Source of the DNA: Marseilla massiliensis
Lineage (GTDB): Bacteria > Bacteroidota > Bacteroidia > Bacteroidales > Bacteroidaceae
Direction: 5' to 3'
DNA: 64,000 bases
Assembly (NCBI RefSeq): GCF_016899855.1
Contig: NZ_JACJJG010000001.1
Span: 1-64,000 of the forward strand
Position 1 is the stretch's first letter, and every line of letters starts with the position of its first letter. Shown in pieces: positions 55,677 through 63,105 of this stretch. The notes under the pieces are model-generated. The model made no database searches and had not been told where the DNA came from. It saw nothing but the letters and a program-made list of their open reading frames with translations. The translations under genes were made by a program, and so were the position numbers.

Positions 55677-56191
55677 GATTGGTTTTATGTGTTTTATCCC
55701 TGCTGTTCCTGTTTTCACTCAACTTGACAGCGCAAGCCTCCGACAAAGGAAAGCGGCTGAGGATATACGAATTGCCACCGTTCGAGCGTGCCATATTTTG
55801 CACCAAGCATTACGAGGGTTGGCATGGAAGCCGTAAGCATCTGCCTTACATTGGATACGGGCACAAATTATTGCCTGGTGAACGGCTGACCCATAAGATA
55901 AGCCGCGCACAGGGCGACAGCCTGCTCCGTGCCGATATGCGGAAGCTGTGCCGTATGTTCCGCCGCTTCGGTCGTGACTCGACACTGCTTGCCTGCCTTG
56001 CCTATCAGGTAGGCCCGTACCGTCTGTTGGGAAACGAGAAACTTCCCAAAAGCAGACTGATACGCAAGCTGGAACGCGGCAACAGGGACATCCATAAGGA
56101 ATATGTGTCCTTTCGGAAATGGAAAGGCAGGGTTATCCCAAGCATAGAAAGGCGCCGACGGGTGGAACTCGCCCTGTTGTTTGAGCCATGA
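55673..56191 (+). CDS. Conjugation lysozyme (GH24-like, TraQ type)
   Basis: A 172-aa exported muramidase (signal RLVLCVLSLLFLFSLNLTAQA). The T4-lysozyme-type active site is visible: KHYEGWHGSRKHLPYIGYGHKLLPGE (Glu about 45, with IGYGH about 62). It opens the peptidoglycan locally for the transfer channel. TraQ of CTnDOT-type elements has the same role. It is the last gene of the transfer operon. Confidence 0.85.
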   Translation: MRLVLCVLSLLFLFSLNLTAQASDKGKRLRIYELPPFERAIFCTKHYEGWHGSRKHLPYIGYGHKLLPGERLTHKISRAQGDSLLRADMRKLCRMFRRFGRDSTLLACLAYQVGPYRLLGNEKLPKSRLIRKLERGNRDIHKEYVSFRKWKGRVIPSIERRRRVELALLFEP

Positions 56192-56302
56192 CAAGTAGAA
56201 AAAGACTAAACCATCTGCAAACAATACGGCACGGAATGACGGAGTTTTTCAATGGTTACACTGTGTATTTTCAGTTTAATAACAAACTAAAAATCAGAAA
56301 TT

Positions 56303-57520
56303 ATGGCAACATTCAAACTAAAATTCCGCCCTTCCACCGCTGAAGGCAAGCCTGGCACTATGTATTTCCAAGTGACTCACCGCAGAAGCACGAGAGCAGT
56401 TTATACCGATTACCACATCACACCCGAAGAATGGGACGAACGGACTTCGTTCATCCGCATCATTGGCACACCGGAACGGCAGGCGGAACTGCAGCTGATT
56501 GTCTCCAAGATACGATGGGACTGCAAGCGGATCGCCGCGTTCATTACGGAAAGGGAACAGGCCATGCTGGAATACACGGCGGACGACATCGTGTCGGCAT
56601 TCCGTCTCCTGCCACCCTGCCAGACCTGGTTCAGCTTCATCCACGGTATGGTGGCGAAAAAGCTCCGCATCGGCCGATTAGGTACCGCCAAGACCTACCG
56701 TGATGCCTTGATGAGCTTCTCCCGTTTCCGCAACGGTGAGGACCTAACCATCGACGCACTGGACGCGGAGACCATGAACCTGTACGAGGCATGGCTGAAA
56801 GGACGGGGCGTGAAGCGCAATTCCTCGTCGTGCTACCTGCGTACCTTGCGCACCCTCTACCGCAAGGCGGTCGAAACCGGACTGACAACCGACAAGCATA
56901 TTTTCCGCCACGTGTTTACCGGCTTTGCCAAGACCGCCAAACGCGCCATTCCGTTAGGCTCATTGCGTGCCATCAGGCAGCTTCAGTTGTCCGAAGGCTC
57001 TGCCATTGCCTTCGCACGGGACCTCTTCATGCTGATTGTCTACCTTCAGGGCATCTCGTTTGTGGACCTTGCCTATTTGAAGAAAGACGACATCCGAAAC
57101 GGGCAGCTGCACTACAGCCGCAAGAAGACCGGACAGGAGCTGACCGTCGGTTGGGAATCCGTCATGCAGGACATTGTGGACAACTACATCCACCTGACGA
57201 AAGGCAGTCCGTATCTCTTACCCATTATCACTAAAACGGACGGCACGGAACGGCAGCAATACGAGCGGATGGAACATAAGGTGAACTATTACCTCAAGAA
57301 AATCGGCACGATGGTCGGGTTACAGGCATCCCTGACGACATATACGGGGAGGCATACCTGGGCCAGCATCCTGCGGGACATGGGCACCAGCCTGTCCGTC
57401 ATCAGCAAAGGCTTGGGGCATGAAAGTCTGAAGACCACACAAATCTATCTTTCCTCCATCGACATGGAGGGCGTGGTGAAAGCCAACCGAAAAATGATAG
57501 GAAAAATTTTTCGTAAATAA
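56303..57520 (+). CDS. Tyrosine recombinase next to an invertible promoter
   Basis: A 405-aa site-specific recombinase. The N-terminal arm-type DNA-binding domain (FKLKFRPSTAEGKPGTMYFQ) is followed by a SAM-like core-binding domain (about 105-200) and the catalytic domain. The box-II TGRHTWASIL (about 347-356) and the nucleophile Tyr about 382 (TTQIYLSS) are intact. At the place of the first catalytic Arg the sequence reads QGISFVD, a Ser instead of Arg, as reported for IntDOT and seen in many Bacteroidetes recombinases. Thirty bp behind its stop begins a segment bounded by 22-bp inverted repeats, its most likely substrate. It could alternatively be the integrase of the conjugative element. 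Confidence 0.88.
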   Translation: MATFKLKFRPSTAEGKPGTMYFQVTHRRSTRAVYTDYHITPEEWDERTSFIRIIGTPERQAELQLIVSKIRWDCKRIAAFITEREQAMLEYTADDIVSAFRLLPPCQTWFSFIHGMVAKKLRIGRLGTAKTYRDALMSFSRFRNGEDLTIDALDAETMNLYEAWLKGRGVKRNSSSCYLRTLRTLYRKAVETGLTTDKHIFRHVFTGFAKTAKRAIPLGSLRAIRQLQLSEGSAIAFARDLFMLIVYLQGISFVDLAYLKKDDIRNGQLHYSRKKTGQELTVGWESVMQDIVDNYIHLTKGSPYLLPIITKTDGTERQQYERMEHKVNYYLKKIGTMVGLQASLTTYTGRHTWASILRDMGTSLSVISKGLGHESLKTTQIYLSSIDMEGVVKANRKMIGKIFRK

Positions 57521-57619
57521 TAACCGGAAATGTTCGACAAATTTCACACCTGTATAATATGAAACGGCGGATTTTTGCAACTGACTGATTATCAATGTGT
57601 ATTTTTGTGTGGAATCCCA

Positions 57620-57656
57620 TTTTAGTCGAACAAATGCAGCTTTTGTTCGACTAAAA
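57620..57656. terminator. Hairpin inside the invertible segment
   Basis: TTTTAGTCGAACAAA (57620-57634) pairs with TTTGTTCGACTAAAA (57642-57656) around a 7-nt loop. It could terminate read-through from the recombinase gene or serve as a recombinase or host-factor site. Confidence 0.55.
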
Positions 57657-57712
57657 TTCCGAATCTTTAAAATTTTCTGCCTATAAAATGGCTCTGTATT
57701 AAATCTTTTTAT

Positions 57713-57720
57713 TACCTTTG
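57713..57720 (+). promoter_or_regulatory. TACCTTTG -7 promoter box
   Basis: A full match to TAnnTTTG, 7 bp before the right inverted repeat. The transcript would start close to 57727. A clear -33 box was not found. Confidence 0.65.
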
Positions 57721-57821
57721 CAACGTGTCCGCCGTTTCATATTATACAGCAATAGTAAAGCGGTGGGTATAGAAGAGACTTAATTGATTGAAAACTAAAT
57801 ACTTGTGATATGGAGGTAAAA

Positions 57822-57884
57822 ATGTTAAAGCGCATTGCGCTTTGCTCTTCTCGTCACATAACAACGGCAGGCCATTGTTGCTGA
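57822..57884 (+). CDS. Short leader ORF (20 aa) upstream of the UpxY-like gene
   Basis: ATG at 57822 with a strong Shine-Dalgarno sequence (GGAGG at 57812-57816), which is unusual for Bacteroidetes. It encodes MLKRIALCSSRHITTAGHCC and stops at 57882-57884. The hairpin AAAGCGC/GCGCTTT (57827-57843) lies inside it. Similar leader sequences precede UpxY genes in Bacteroides polysaccharide loci as far as I recall. It could couple translation to antitermination. Whether the peptide is made is unknown. Confidence 0.45.
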   Translation: MLKRIALCSSRHITTAGHCC

Positions 57885-58024
57885 GTTTTTACTCCAGAAT
57901 GCTGCCGCTAAACCTAAAGAATGCTGTAAACAACGCCTGAAAAACGTCTTGAAAATGTTTGAAAAGCGTGGTGATTCAAATTCGGAGAGGTATCAGTTAG
58001 CCGTCATGCGATTGCCATGGGGGT

Positions 58025-58043
58025 AGCGTAAAGAACGCTTTTT
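58025..58043 (+). terminator. Small terminator-like hairpin in the leader
   Basis: AGCGT, a 5-nt loop, ACGCT and a run of five T. The stem is weak. It lies about 195 bp before the UpxY-like start and might be the site where antitermination acts. The rest of 57885-58237 holds no gene and ends in GAATGAAGAATGAAG-type repeats. Confidence 0.4.
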
Positions 58044-58237
58044 CGTGAATGAAGAATGAAGAGTGAAGAATTAAGAGTTTACCATGCGGCATGACAACAT
58101 AACGATGCTTCATAACTTAGCTCAAAACATCTTTTGCTCGTTATAACAGCGAAACAGTCATCATTCTTCAATCTTCATTGGCTTACGCCGAACGTTGTTT
58201 CATTATTCTTCATTCATCATTCTTAATTTATCTCACA

Positions 58238-59740
58238 GTGCCTGACAAACTCAACAGTGTAGATTACCATTGGTTTCTTGTCTGCACCAAACCGGGACAT
58301 GAACCAGAGTTGTGCTCGCTCATCGAGCGCGAAAAGGACAAGATACGGAACATACTGGAGGTCTATTGCCCTACGCATACCAAGGTCTATGTGCGCCGTG
58401 GTGACAATGAACAGCAACAGCCCTTTTTCAACGGCTACGTGTTCGTGCTTGCCACCCAAGATGCATTGGTAGAGTTTCTCCGTGACAACAATTCCGACGC
58501 TTATATTTGGTACAACCGGAAGTGCACACCGGACGAGAAAGCCACAGTCTGCACCATCCCCGAATCGCAGATGCGTGCATTCCGTGACTACAACGAGAAC
58601 TATGCCGACAAGGTGATTGTGTTGGAACGGCCTTACACCGACTATGCGGTTAACGCGAAAACGGACGAGCCGAACGAAATCGTGCGTGTGGTTGACGGTC
58701 CGCTTGCCGGATGTGAAGGCTACATTTGCCGCTTCCACAAGAAAAAAGGACTGGTATTCCGCGTTCAGGGCTTGATACCGGGCAGCTGGCTGACCGTCAC
58801 TTACCCCAATGTATCCGACCTCCACGTTGTCCGACTACACAATGCCGAGGGCGACCGTTTGTCCATAGGCACGGAGAAAGGACGCGCCGTTGACCTGCTT
58901 ACCGGCATCCTGCAAGGCTGCGGTTACGGAGAACGCACACAGTCCCTGTTTTATGAACTGATGGAGCGTCTTGCCGCCGACCTGTCGTTGGAGGCTCTTT
59001 GCAAGTATTTCCAGAAGCAAGGGGAAAAGGCATTGGCAGACCGTCTTGCCAAACTGACTACCAAAGAGGCAGAACTTCTGATAAACCTTGCCCGTTATGA
59101 GCATGACACGCCCGGATATGTGAAGGAAAACTGGCCAAGCCTCATTTTCCGCCCGCTCCTTACGCCGACATCGGGAATAGTCATAGAAAAAGACAAGGGT
59201 GAAGTGGAGTTGCAACATAAGGATTACACGGAAATCATCCGCAGGGTGGACATCACCGAAGAGGTCTATTACCCCAGCAGGCAGGAGGACGGGAAAGTCA
59301 CCACTGCCTATTATGCCCACATCGGCATGAGGAAGGAAAAGGACGACCTCGTTTTCTTCGCCAACTGGGACGATTTTCTTCGCGAATATTTCCTGACGGC
59401 AGGAAAAGCCAACGAGAAGTTGGTTTCCGGTAAGGTGCAGAAAGTCCGTAACGAGATTACACTTAAGGAAACGGAAAAGCTCATTGAGTCTTTCCGCAAC
59501 TATGCGCCTACATTATATAAGGTATTGACGGATGCGGATTCTGCCGTAAAAGCCGTGCAGGACTTTAAGGTCGGTGAAGATACGTTGAATGTCTTTACCA
59601 TCCGGTCTTCAGCACAGGCAAAGGATGCGGCAAAGGACAAGCTGATACAGACCTGCGTCCGCATCTGCAAGGAAATCAACACCACCAACCACCTTGCCGT
59701 ATGGCGCAGGTACCTGCGGACGGTATGGCTGCACAATTGA
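58238..59740 (+). CDS. UpxY-like NusG-family antiterminator with long C-terminal extension
   Basis: A 500-aa protein whose first about 200 residues match UpxY/RfaH-type NusG paralogues: the NGN domain starts HWFLVCTKPGHEPELCSLIE and ends near YVFVLATQDALVEFL, and a KOW-like segment follows (VVDGPLAGCEGYICRFHKKKGLVFRV). Normal UpxY proteins end at roughly 170-190 aa. Here about 300 more residues follow, helical then beta-rich, with no domain I recognise. I place the start at GTG 58238, since the frame upstream runs only through repeat DNA to a TTG. It should load on RNA polymerase in the leader and let it read the downstream genes. It is the first gene under the candidate invertible promoter. 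Confidence 0.8.
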   Translation: MPDKLNSVDYHWFLVCTKPGHEPELCSLIEREKDKIRNILEVYCPTHTKVYVRRGDNEQQQPFFNGYVFVLATQDALVEFLRDNNSDAYIWYNRKCTPDEKATVCTIPESQMRAFRDYNENYADKVIVLERPYTDYAVNAKTDEPNEIVRVVDGPLAGCEGYICRFHKKKGLVFRVQGLIPGSWLTVTYPNVSDLHVVRLHNAEGDRLSIGTEKGRAVDLLTGILQGCGYGERTQSLFYELMERLAADLSLEALCKYFQKQGEKALADRLAKLTTKEAELLINLARYEHDTPGYVKENWPSLIFRPLLTPTSGIVIEKDKGEVELQHKDYTEIIRRVDITEEVYYPSRQEDGKVTTAYYAHIGMRKEKDDLVFFANWDDFLREYFLTAGKANEKLVSGKVQKVRNEITLKETEKLIESFRNYAPTLYKVLTDADSAVKAVQDFKVGEDTLNVFTIRSSAQAKDAAKDKLIQTCVRICKEINTTNHLAVWRRYLRTVWLHN

Positions 59741-59841
59741 AGTTGACAAGGTATCAGTTGACAAGGCAACAAGGTTCTGAATAGTTTCACTAATGGCATC
59801 TAAAACCTTGTTAACTAGTTAACTAGTCAACGAGTCAACTT
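59741..59841. repeat. Imperfect inverted array of GTTGAC/GTTAAC 8-mers
   Basis: The left arm 59741-59776 (AGTTGACAAGG..., two GTTGACAAGG copies) and right arm 59804-59841 (GTTAACTA repeated, then GTCAACGA and GTCAACTT) are imperfect reverse complements. Short tandem 8-mers of this kind occur between Bacteroidetes genes. It lies between the UpxY-like gene and the next gene and could form an RNA hairpin. Confidence 0.55.
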
Positions 59842-59856
59842 GTTACCTAAAATAAA

Positions 59857-60978
59857 ATGCTTACATTTATCCAATTCTCCTCCCGTTGGAAGCAGCTCCA
59901 TCACCCCACCATGAACGTGGATGGTGACGTGGCTTTCTTTTATCAGCTGTACGTCAGACTGTATCATCTTATCGGACAGGAAGCGAAGTGTTTCGACAAT
60001 CATAAAATATTTCACTTTCTGCTCTATATAGAGAATACCGTTGCCGTCGGGATTGACGGCGTTTATGAATACAGGTACCGCTGCGTAGGCGATGTGGACA
60101 GCCGCTGGTGCGACGGATTTGACATGAGTGCCAATGCAGATTCTGAAGTCCACAACCTCGTGGGCAGAGCCGTGGCGGACGCAAAATATAGCGCCCTTCG
60201 GCAATGGATGGTCGAAAGCGTGCTGTCAGGTGATTTCTCCCGTTTGAGTGAAATGCTGGCATGGTTTGTGCGCGAGGACAAAATCCTGCAGCAGGTCTTT
60301 CCCGACCTGCGTTGCCGCAAGGCGATGTTCATGCAGCTCGTTGGAAATAAACAAACTGCCAAGAATATGCTGTGGGCAGATCTTGCTTTCAACTGGCATG
60401 ACAAGCGCGGCGACTCTTTGGCAAATACCATAGCCAAACAGTTCCGCTATGAAGCATCTTTTGTAGAGGGAAAGGAAAAGACTTTGCTGAAGGAAGCGGC
60501 AGAAATACTCGATGCTATCCGTTCCGAACGACTGGATACTTATACGGTCATTGAAATGAAAGACGAACGCACGTTTACCTTGCTCCACAGGGACGGACGT
60601 ATGTTCAGTGACGTGATTCTTCCGCAGCCGATGCCTGAGAATGCACAAGGCTGTCATATTGCCGTCCAACTCGTCACATACAATAATATAACATACATAA
60701 GCGGTTCAGCAGTCCGGCTTGATAAAGAAGCCCTGCCTACATGGAACGGCGAAACCAACTGGAACGACATCGTGCAGAAAGAGCAGGATGCGGCGAAGCT
60801 CACATCCTTCACCACCACGTTCGGCAAGCGGATGTGCTTATATGATGACCTTTACACCGTTCCGGAAGATCCGGAGGAAGCCTATTACGCCGATATGGGC
60901 ATCCATTTCGACGAGCCGAACATTTTTGATTTTCTCGGAGGTCGGCCGAACGGCAGGGTAATCTATTTTGGCAGTTGA
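59857..60978 (+). CDS. Protein of unknown function in the UpxY-like operon (373 aa)
   Basis: I do not recognise this protein. The N-terminal third (MLTFIQFSSRWKQLHHPTMNVDGDV...) looks beta-rich, the middle is helical (WADLAFNWHDKRGDSLANTIAKQF; EKTLLKEAAEILDAIRSERL), and the last part is beta-rich (FTLLHRDGRMFSDVILPQP), ending in NGRVIYFGS. There is no signal peptide, membrane helix or catalytic motif. It follows the UpxY-like gene by 116 bp on the same strand and is separated by the GTTGAC repeat array. It is not similar to the UpxZ inhibitors that usually follow UpxY. Confidence 0.7.
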   Translation: MLTFIQFSSRWKQLHHPTMNVDGDVAFFYQLYVRLYHLIGQEAKCFDNHKIFHFLLYIENTVAVGIDGVYEYRYRCVGDVDSRWCDGFDMSANADSEVHNLVGRAVADAKYSALRQWMVESVLSGDFSRLSEMLAWFVREDKILQQVFPDLRCRKAMFMQLVGNKQTAKNMLWADLAFNWHDKRGDSLANTIAKQFRYEASFVEGKEKTLLKEAAEILDAIRSERLDTYTVIEMKDERTFTLLHRDGRMFSDVILPQPMPENAQGCHIAVQLVTYNNITYISGSAVRLDKEALPTWNGETNWNDIVQKEQDAAKLTSFTTTFGKRMCLYDDLYTVPEDPEEAYYADMGIHFDEPNIFDFLGGRPNGRVIYFGS

Positions 60979-60999
60979 CAGACAGACAAAATATAAAAA

Positions 61000-61854
61000 A
61001 TGGATAACAACAGACAGAAGAATGTACAGACGGTAGCTGTTCACGTTGACAGCCAAAATGTAACTGGTTTTGGTTTTGTCGCCTATACCAATTCTCGCGT
61101 TGAGAAGCTGCGGGACGAGGGGCGTTATGATGCGGCAATAAAACTGAAAAAGTATCTCAGGAAGTTCCTCAACTATTTAGGCAAGAACGAAGTGCCTTTC
61201 AAGGACTTCGATGCCCTGCTGATGCGCAACTACCACACCTGGCTGAAGAACCAAGAGTTAGGACGCAACACCATTTCCCTCTATATCCGGAATTTGAAGC
61301 GTGTCTATAAACTTGCTGTAAATGACGGACTTGCTGCTGACTGCAACCCTTTCGAGGGCCTGGACGTAAGCTACCGCGTCAAGAAATACAGGTACGGCCT
61401 GACGCTCGATGATGTGAAACGTCTGCGCGACCTTGACCTGAGCGGTGAATCAGAGATGACCGTCTTCGCTCGCGACATCTTCCTGTTCACGGTTTATACC
61501 AAGGGCATGAGGAGCGACGACATCTTCCGCCTGACAAGCAAGAATATCAAGAACGGACAGCTCACTTACCGCCAGCACGTCACTGGCAAGGAAATCTCCC
61601 TTCCCTGGGAGCTGGCGATGCAGGAGATTGCCGACCGCTACAAGCGGAAAGGCTCGACCCTCCTCTTCCCCGTCATCACGGCAAAATCCCCACACGAGCA
61701 ATGGATACAGTATGACGGTATTCTGCACCGCATTAATTACAATCTGAAGAAATTGGGCGAAAAGATAGGACTCGATTATCCGCTGAATCTTACCGTCGCA
61801 AGGCATTCGTGGGAAAGTATGACCAAGAGCGTAAGCATAAGCGACCTATTGTAA
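61000..61854 (+). pseudogene. Truncated tyrosine recombinase lacking the catalytic Tyr
   Basis: A 284-aa tyrosine recombinase that lacks its end. The SAM-like core-binding domain (about 20-125), the first catalytic Arg (KGMRSDDI near 168) and the box-II ARHSWESM (about 266-273) are present, but the frame stops ten residues later. The usual 40-50 residues with the Tyr-bearing helix are absent, and no other frame continues them. The protein should therefore be unable to cut DNA but may still bind it. It could be a decaying relic or a regulator. It starts 21 bp behind the unknown 59857 gene. Confidence 0.75.
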
Positions 61855-61901
61855 CCATACTGCACTTCCTACCCGGTTGAAATAAGAAGATTACAGTCTC
61901 T

Positions 61902-62420
61902 ATGCTAAAGGACATTCCACAAACTCTGACATGCCCTGTATGCAGGTCGCGGATTCCTTTCACCCTCAGCGGATTGCTGCTTGGCGAACGATTCACCTGT
62001 CACGGATGCCCGGCTATCGTATCATTGTCTACGGAAAGCCGGCAGGCGGTACAATCCGTAACGGATGAATTCGACCGCATTTTACATCATCAGACATTAA
62101 TGGAAAATGATTTGCCCTCAGTAGCTCAAAAATTTACCGGTCTTCCTTGGGAAGAACTCATTGGCAGTTCCTTAAACGCAGCGGAAAATGCTGAAGCAGC
62201 CTTGGCTATGTATATGACCCGCTTCTTGAAAGAGCATGGCCTTGAAGATTCTTTTGAATCCATCCTGATAGAGATGAGACTTGAGCATCCTCATGTTGAA
62301 GCCTCGGATGCGGATAGAACATCGGAAGACAAGAGTTCCAATGCCTCATTCAGCCTCCCCCTGTCGGCTGTTATTCCATTCGGCTCATTAGGGATTGAAA
62401 CACGACCCTTTTCAAAATGA
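61902..62420 (+). CDS. Zinc-ribbon protein of unknown function
   Basis: A 172-aa protein that starts with a zinc-ribbon (TCPVCRSRIPF at about 10-20 and FTCHGCPAIV at about 31-40), followed by a helical region (about 60-135: VTDEFDRILHHQTLMENDLPS, AEAALAMYMTRFLKEHG) and a low-complexity tail. No signal peptide is present. Its stop overlaps the start of the next gene (ATGA), so the two are probably partners. Function unknown. Confidence 0.65.
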   Translation: MLKDIPQTLTCPVCRSRIPFTLSGLLLGERFTCHGCPAIVSLSTESRQAVQSVTDEFDRILHHQTLMENDLPSVAQKFTGLPWEELIGSSLNAAENAEAALAMYMTRFLKEHGLEDSFESILIEMRLEHPHVEASDADRTSEDKSSNASFSLPLSAVIPFGSLGIETRPFSK

Positions 62421-62953
62421 AACAAGATTCACAAAAAGAGATGCGCAAGGAGATGTTCGACCGGATGGAAGCCGAATTGCAGAAAACCTGCAAGCCGGAA
62501 GAACGGATGTTTGCCTTGCATCCTGACGAAGACCATATCATCGTTTCGCACGCCTTGTTTCTGATGATGAGCAAGCCGTTGGCGGTCAAATTGCCAAGTT
62601 TGAAAGGTCGTTACCTGTTGCGCAAGTTGGAGGAAGAGATGCTGACGGCATGCCTGACCGAGTCTGACGGGTTCCCCGAACTGCTGCGTTATTGCAACCT
62701 CCTGTACGAAGTCTTTCCTTACGAACTGGCAGCGGCGGCACGCAATGCAGCCATTGCATCCAAAATCAGGAAATTGCAGGCTATCGGAATGGTTGCCGCA
62801 GGATATGGCGGTGATATGGATGATGACACAGTGGATGACATCCTTGACGACAGCCTGGGCATAGACTGGCGCATACCGACCGGCAAGGCCCTGCTGAGCG
62901 AGAAGGATACAAAGCACCCGCTGCTCAAAGACTTCGAGACACCGTTCATTTAA
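62417..62953 (+). CDS. Unknown helical protein coupled to the zinc-ribbon gene (178 aa)
   Basis: A soluble protein, helical throughout (EMRKEMFDRMEAELQKTC; LRKLEEEMLTACLTESDGF; ELAAAARNAAIASKIRKL), with a Gly/Asp-rich segment (GYGGDMDDDTVDDILDDSLG) near 130-150 that could bind metal or act as linker. I do not recognise a family. It ends the run of unknown genes; 153 bp without a gene follow before rfbD. Confidence 0.65.
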   Translation: MKQDSQKEMRKEMFDRMEAELQKTCKPEERMFALHPDEDHIIVSHALFLMMSKPLAVKLPSLKGRYLLRKLEEEMLTACLTESDGFPELLRYCNLLYEVFPYELAAAARNAAIASKIRKLQAIGMVAAGYGGDMDDDTVDDILDDSLGIDWRIPTGKALLSEKDTKHPLLKDFETPFI

Positions 62954-62957
62954 GTTA

Positions 62958-63005
62958 AAAGTGAAGAGTGAAGAACGAAGAGTGGAGAACGAAGAGTGAA
63001 GAATC
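62958..63005. repeat. Short tandem AGAGTGAAGAACGA repeats
   Basis: About four degenerate units of 14 bases of the type GAAGAGTGAAGAAC. Related GAATGAAGAATGAAG stretches occur at 58046-58076, 52708-52732 and 53442-53475, always between genes. They may mark recombination scars or be neutral intergenic repeats. Confidence 0.6.
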
Positions 63006-63105
63006 AGAATGCCCCTGTGGTGTCGGAACTTTGATGTATCCGATACGCAAGGCCATTCATTCCTGCAATTATGAATTTAGTATTCCAAAATAAAAAATCA
63101 GGACA

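Larger units (their letters stand above)
57550..57749. promoter_or_regulatory. Candidate invertible promoter segment (22-bp inverted repeats)
   Basis: 57550-57571 is the exact reverse complement of 57728-57749 (22 bp). The 156 bp between them contain a -7 promoter box TACCTTTG (57713-57720) that points rightward to the UpxY-like gene, and a 15-bp-stem hairpin (57620-57656). A tyrosine recombinase gene ends 29 bp before the left repeat. This is the architecture of phase-variable promoters of Bacteroides surface polysaccharide loci. In the present orientation the promoter faces the downstream genes (ON). Confidence 0.8.

Noticed and set aside
56192-56302. Right attachment site of the conjugative element
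   Set aside because: No direct repeat shared with the 26.4-27.1 kb region could be found by eye, so the borders stay undefined.
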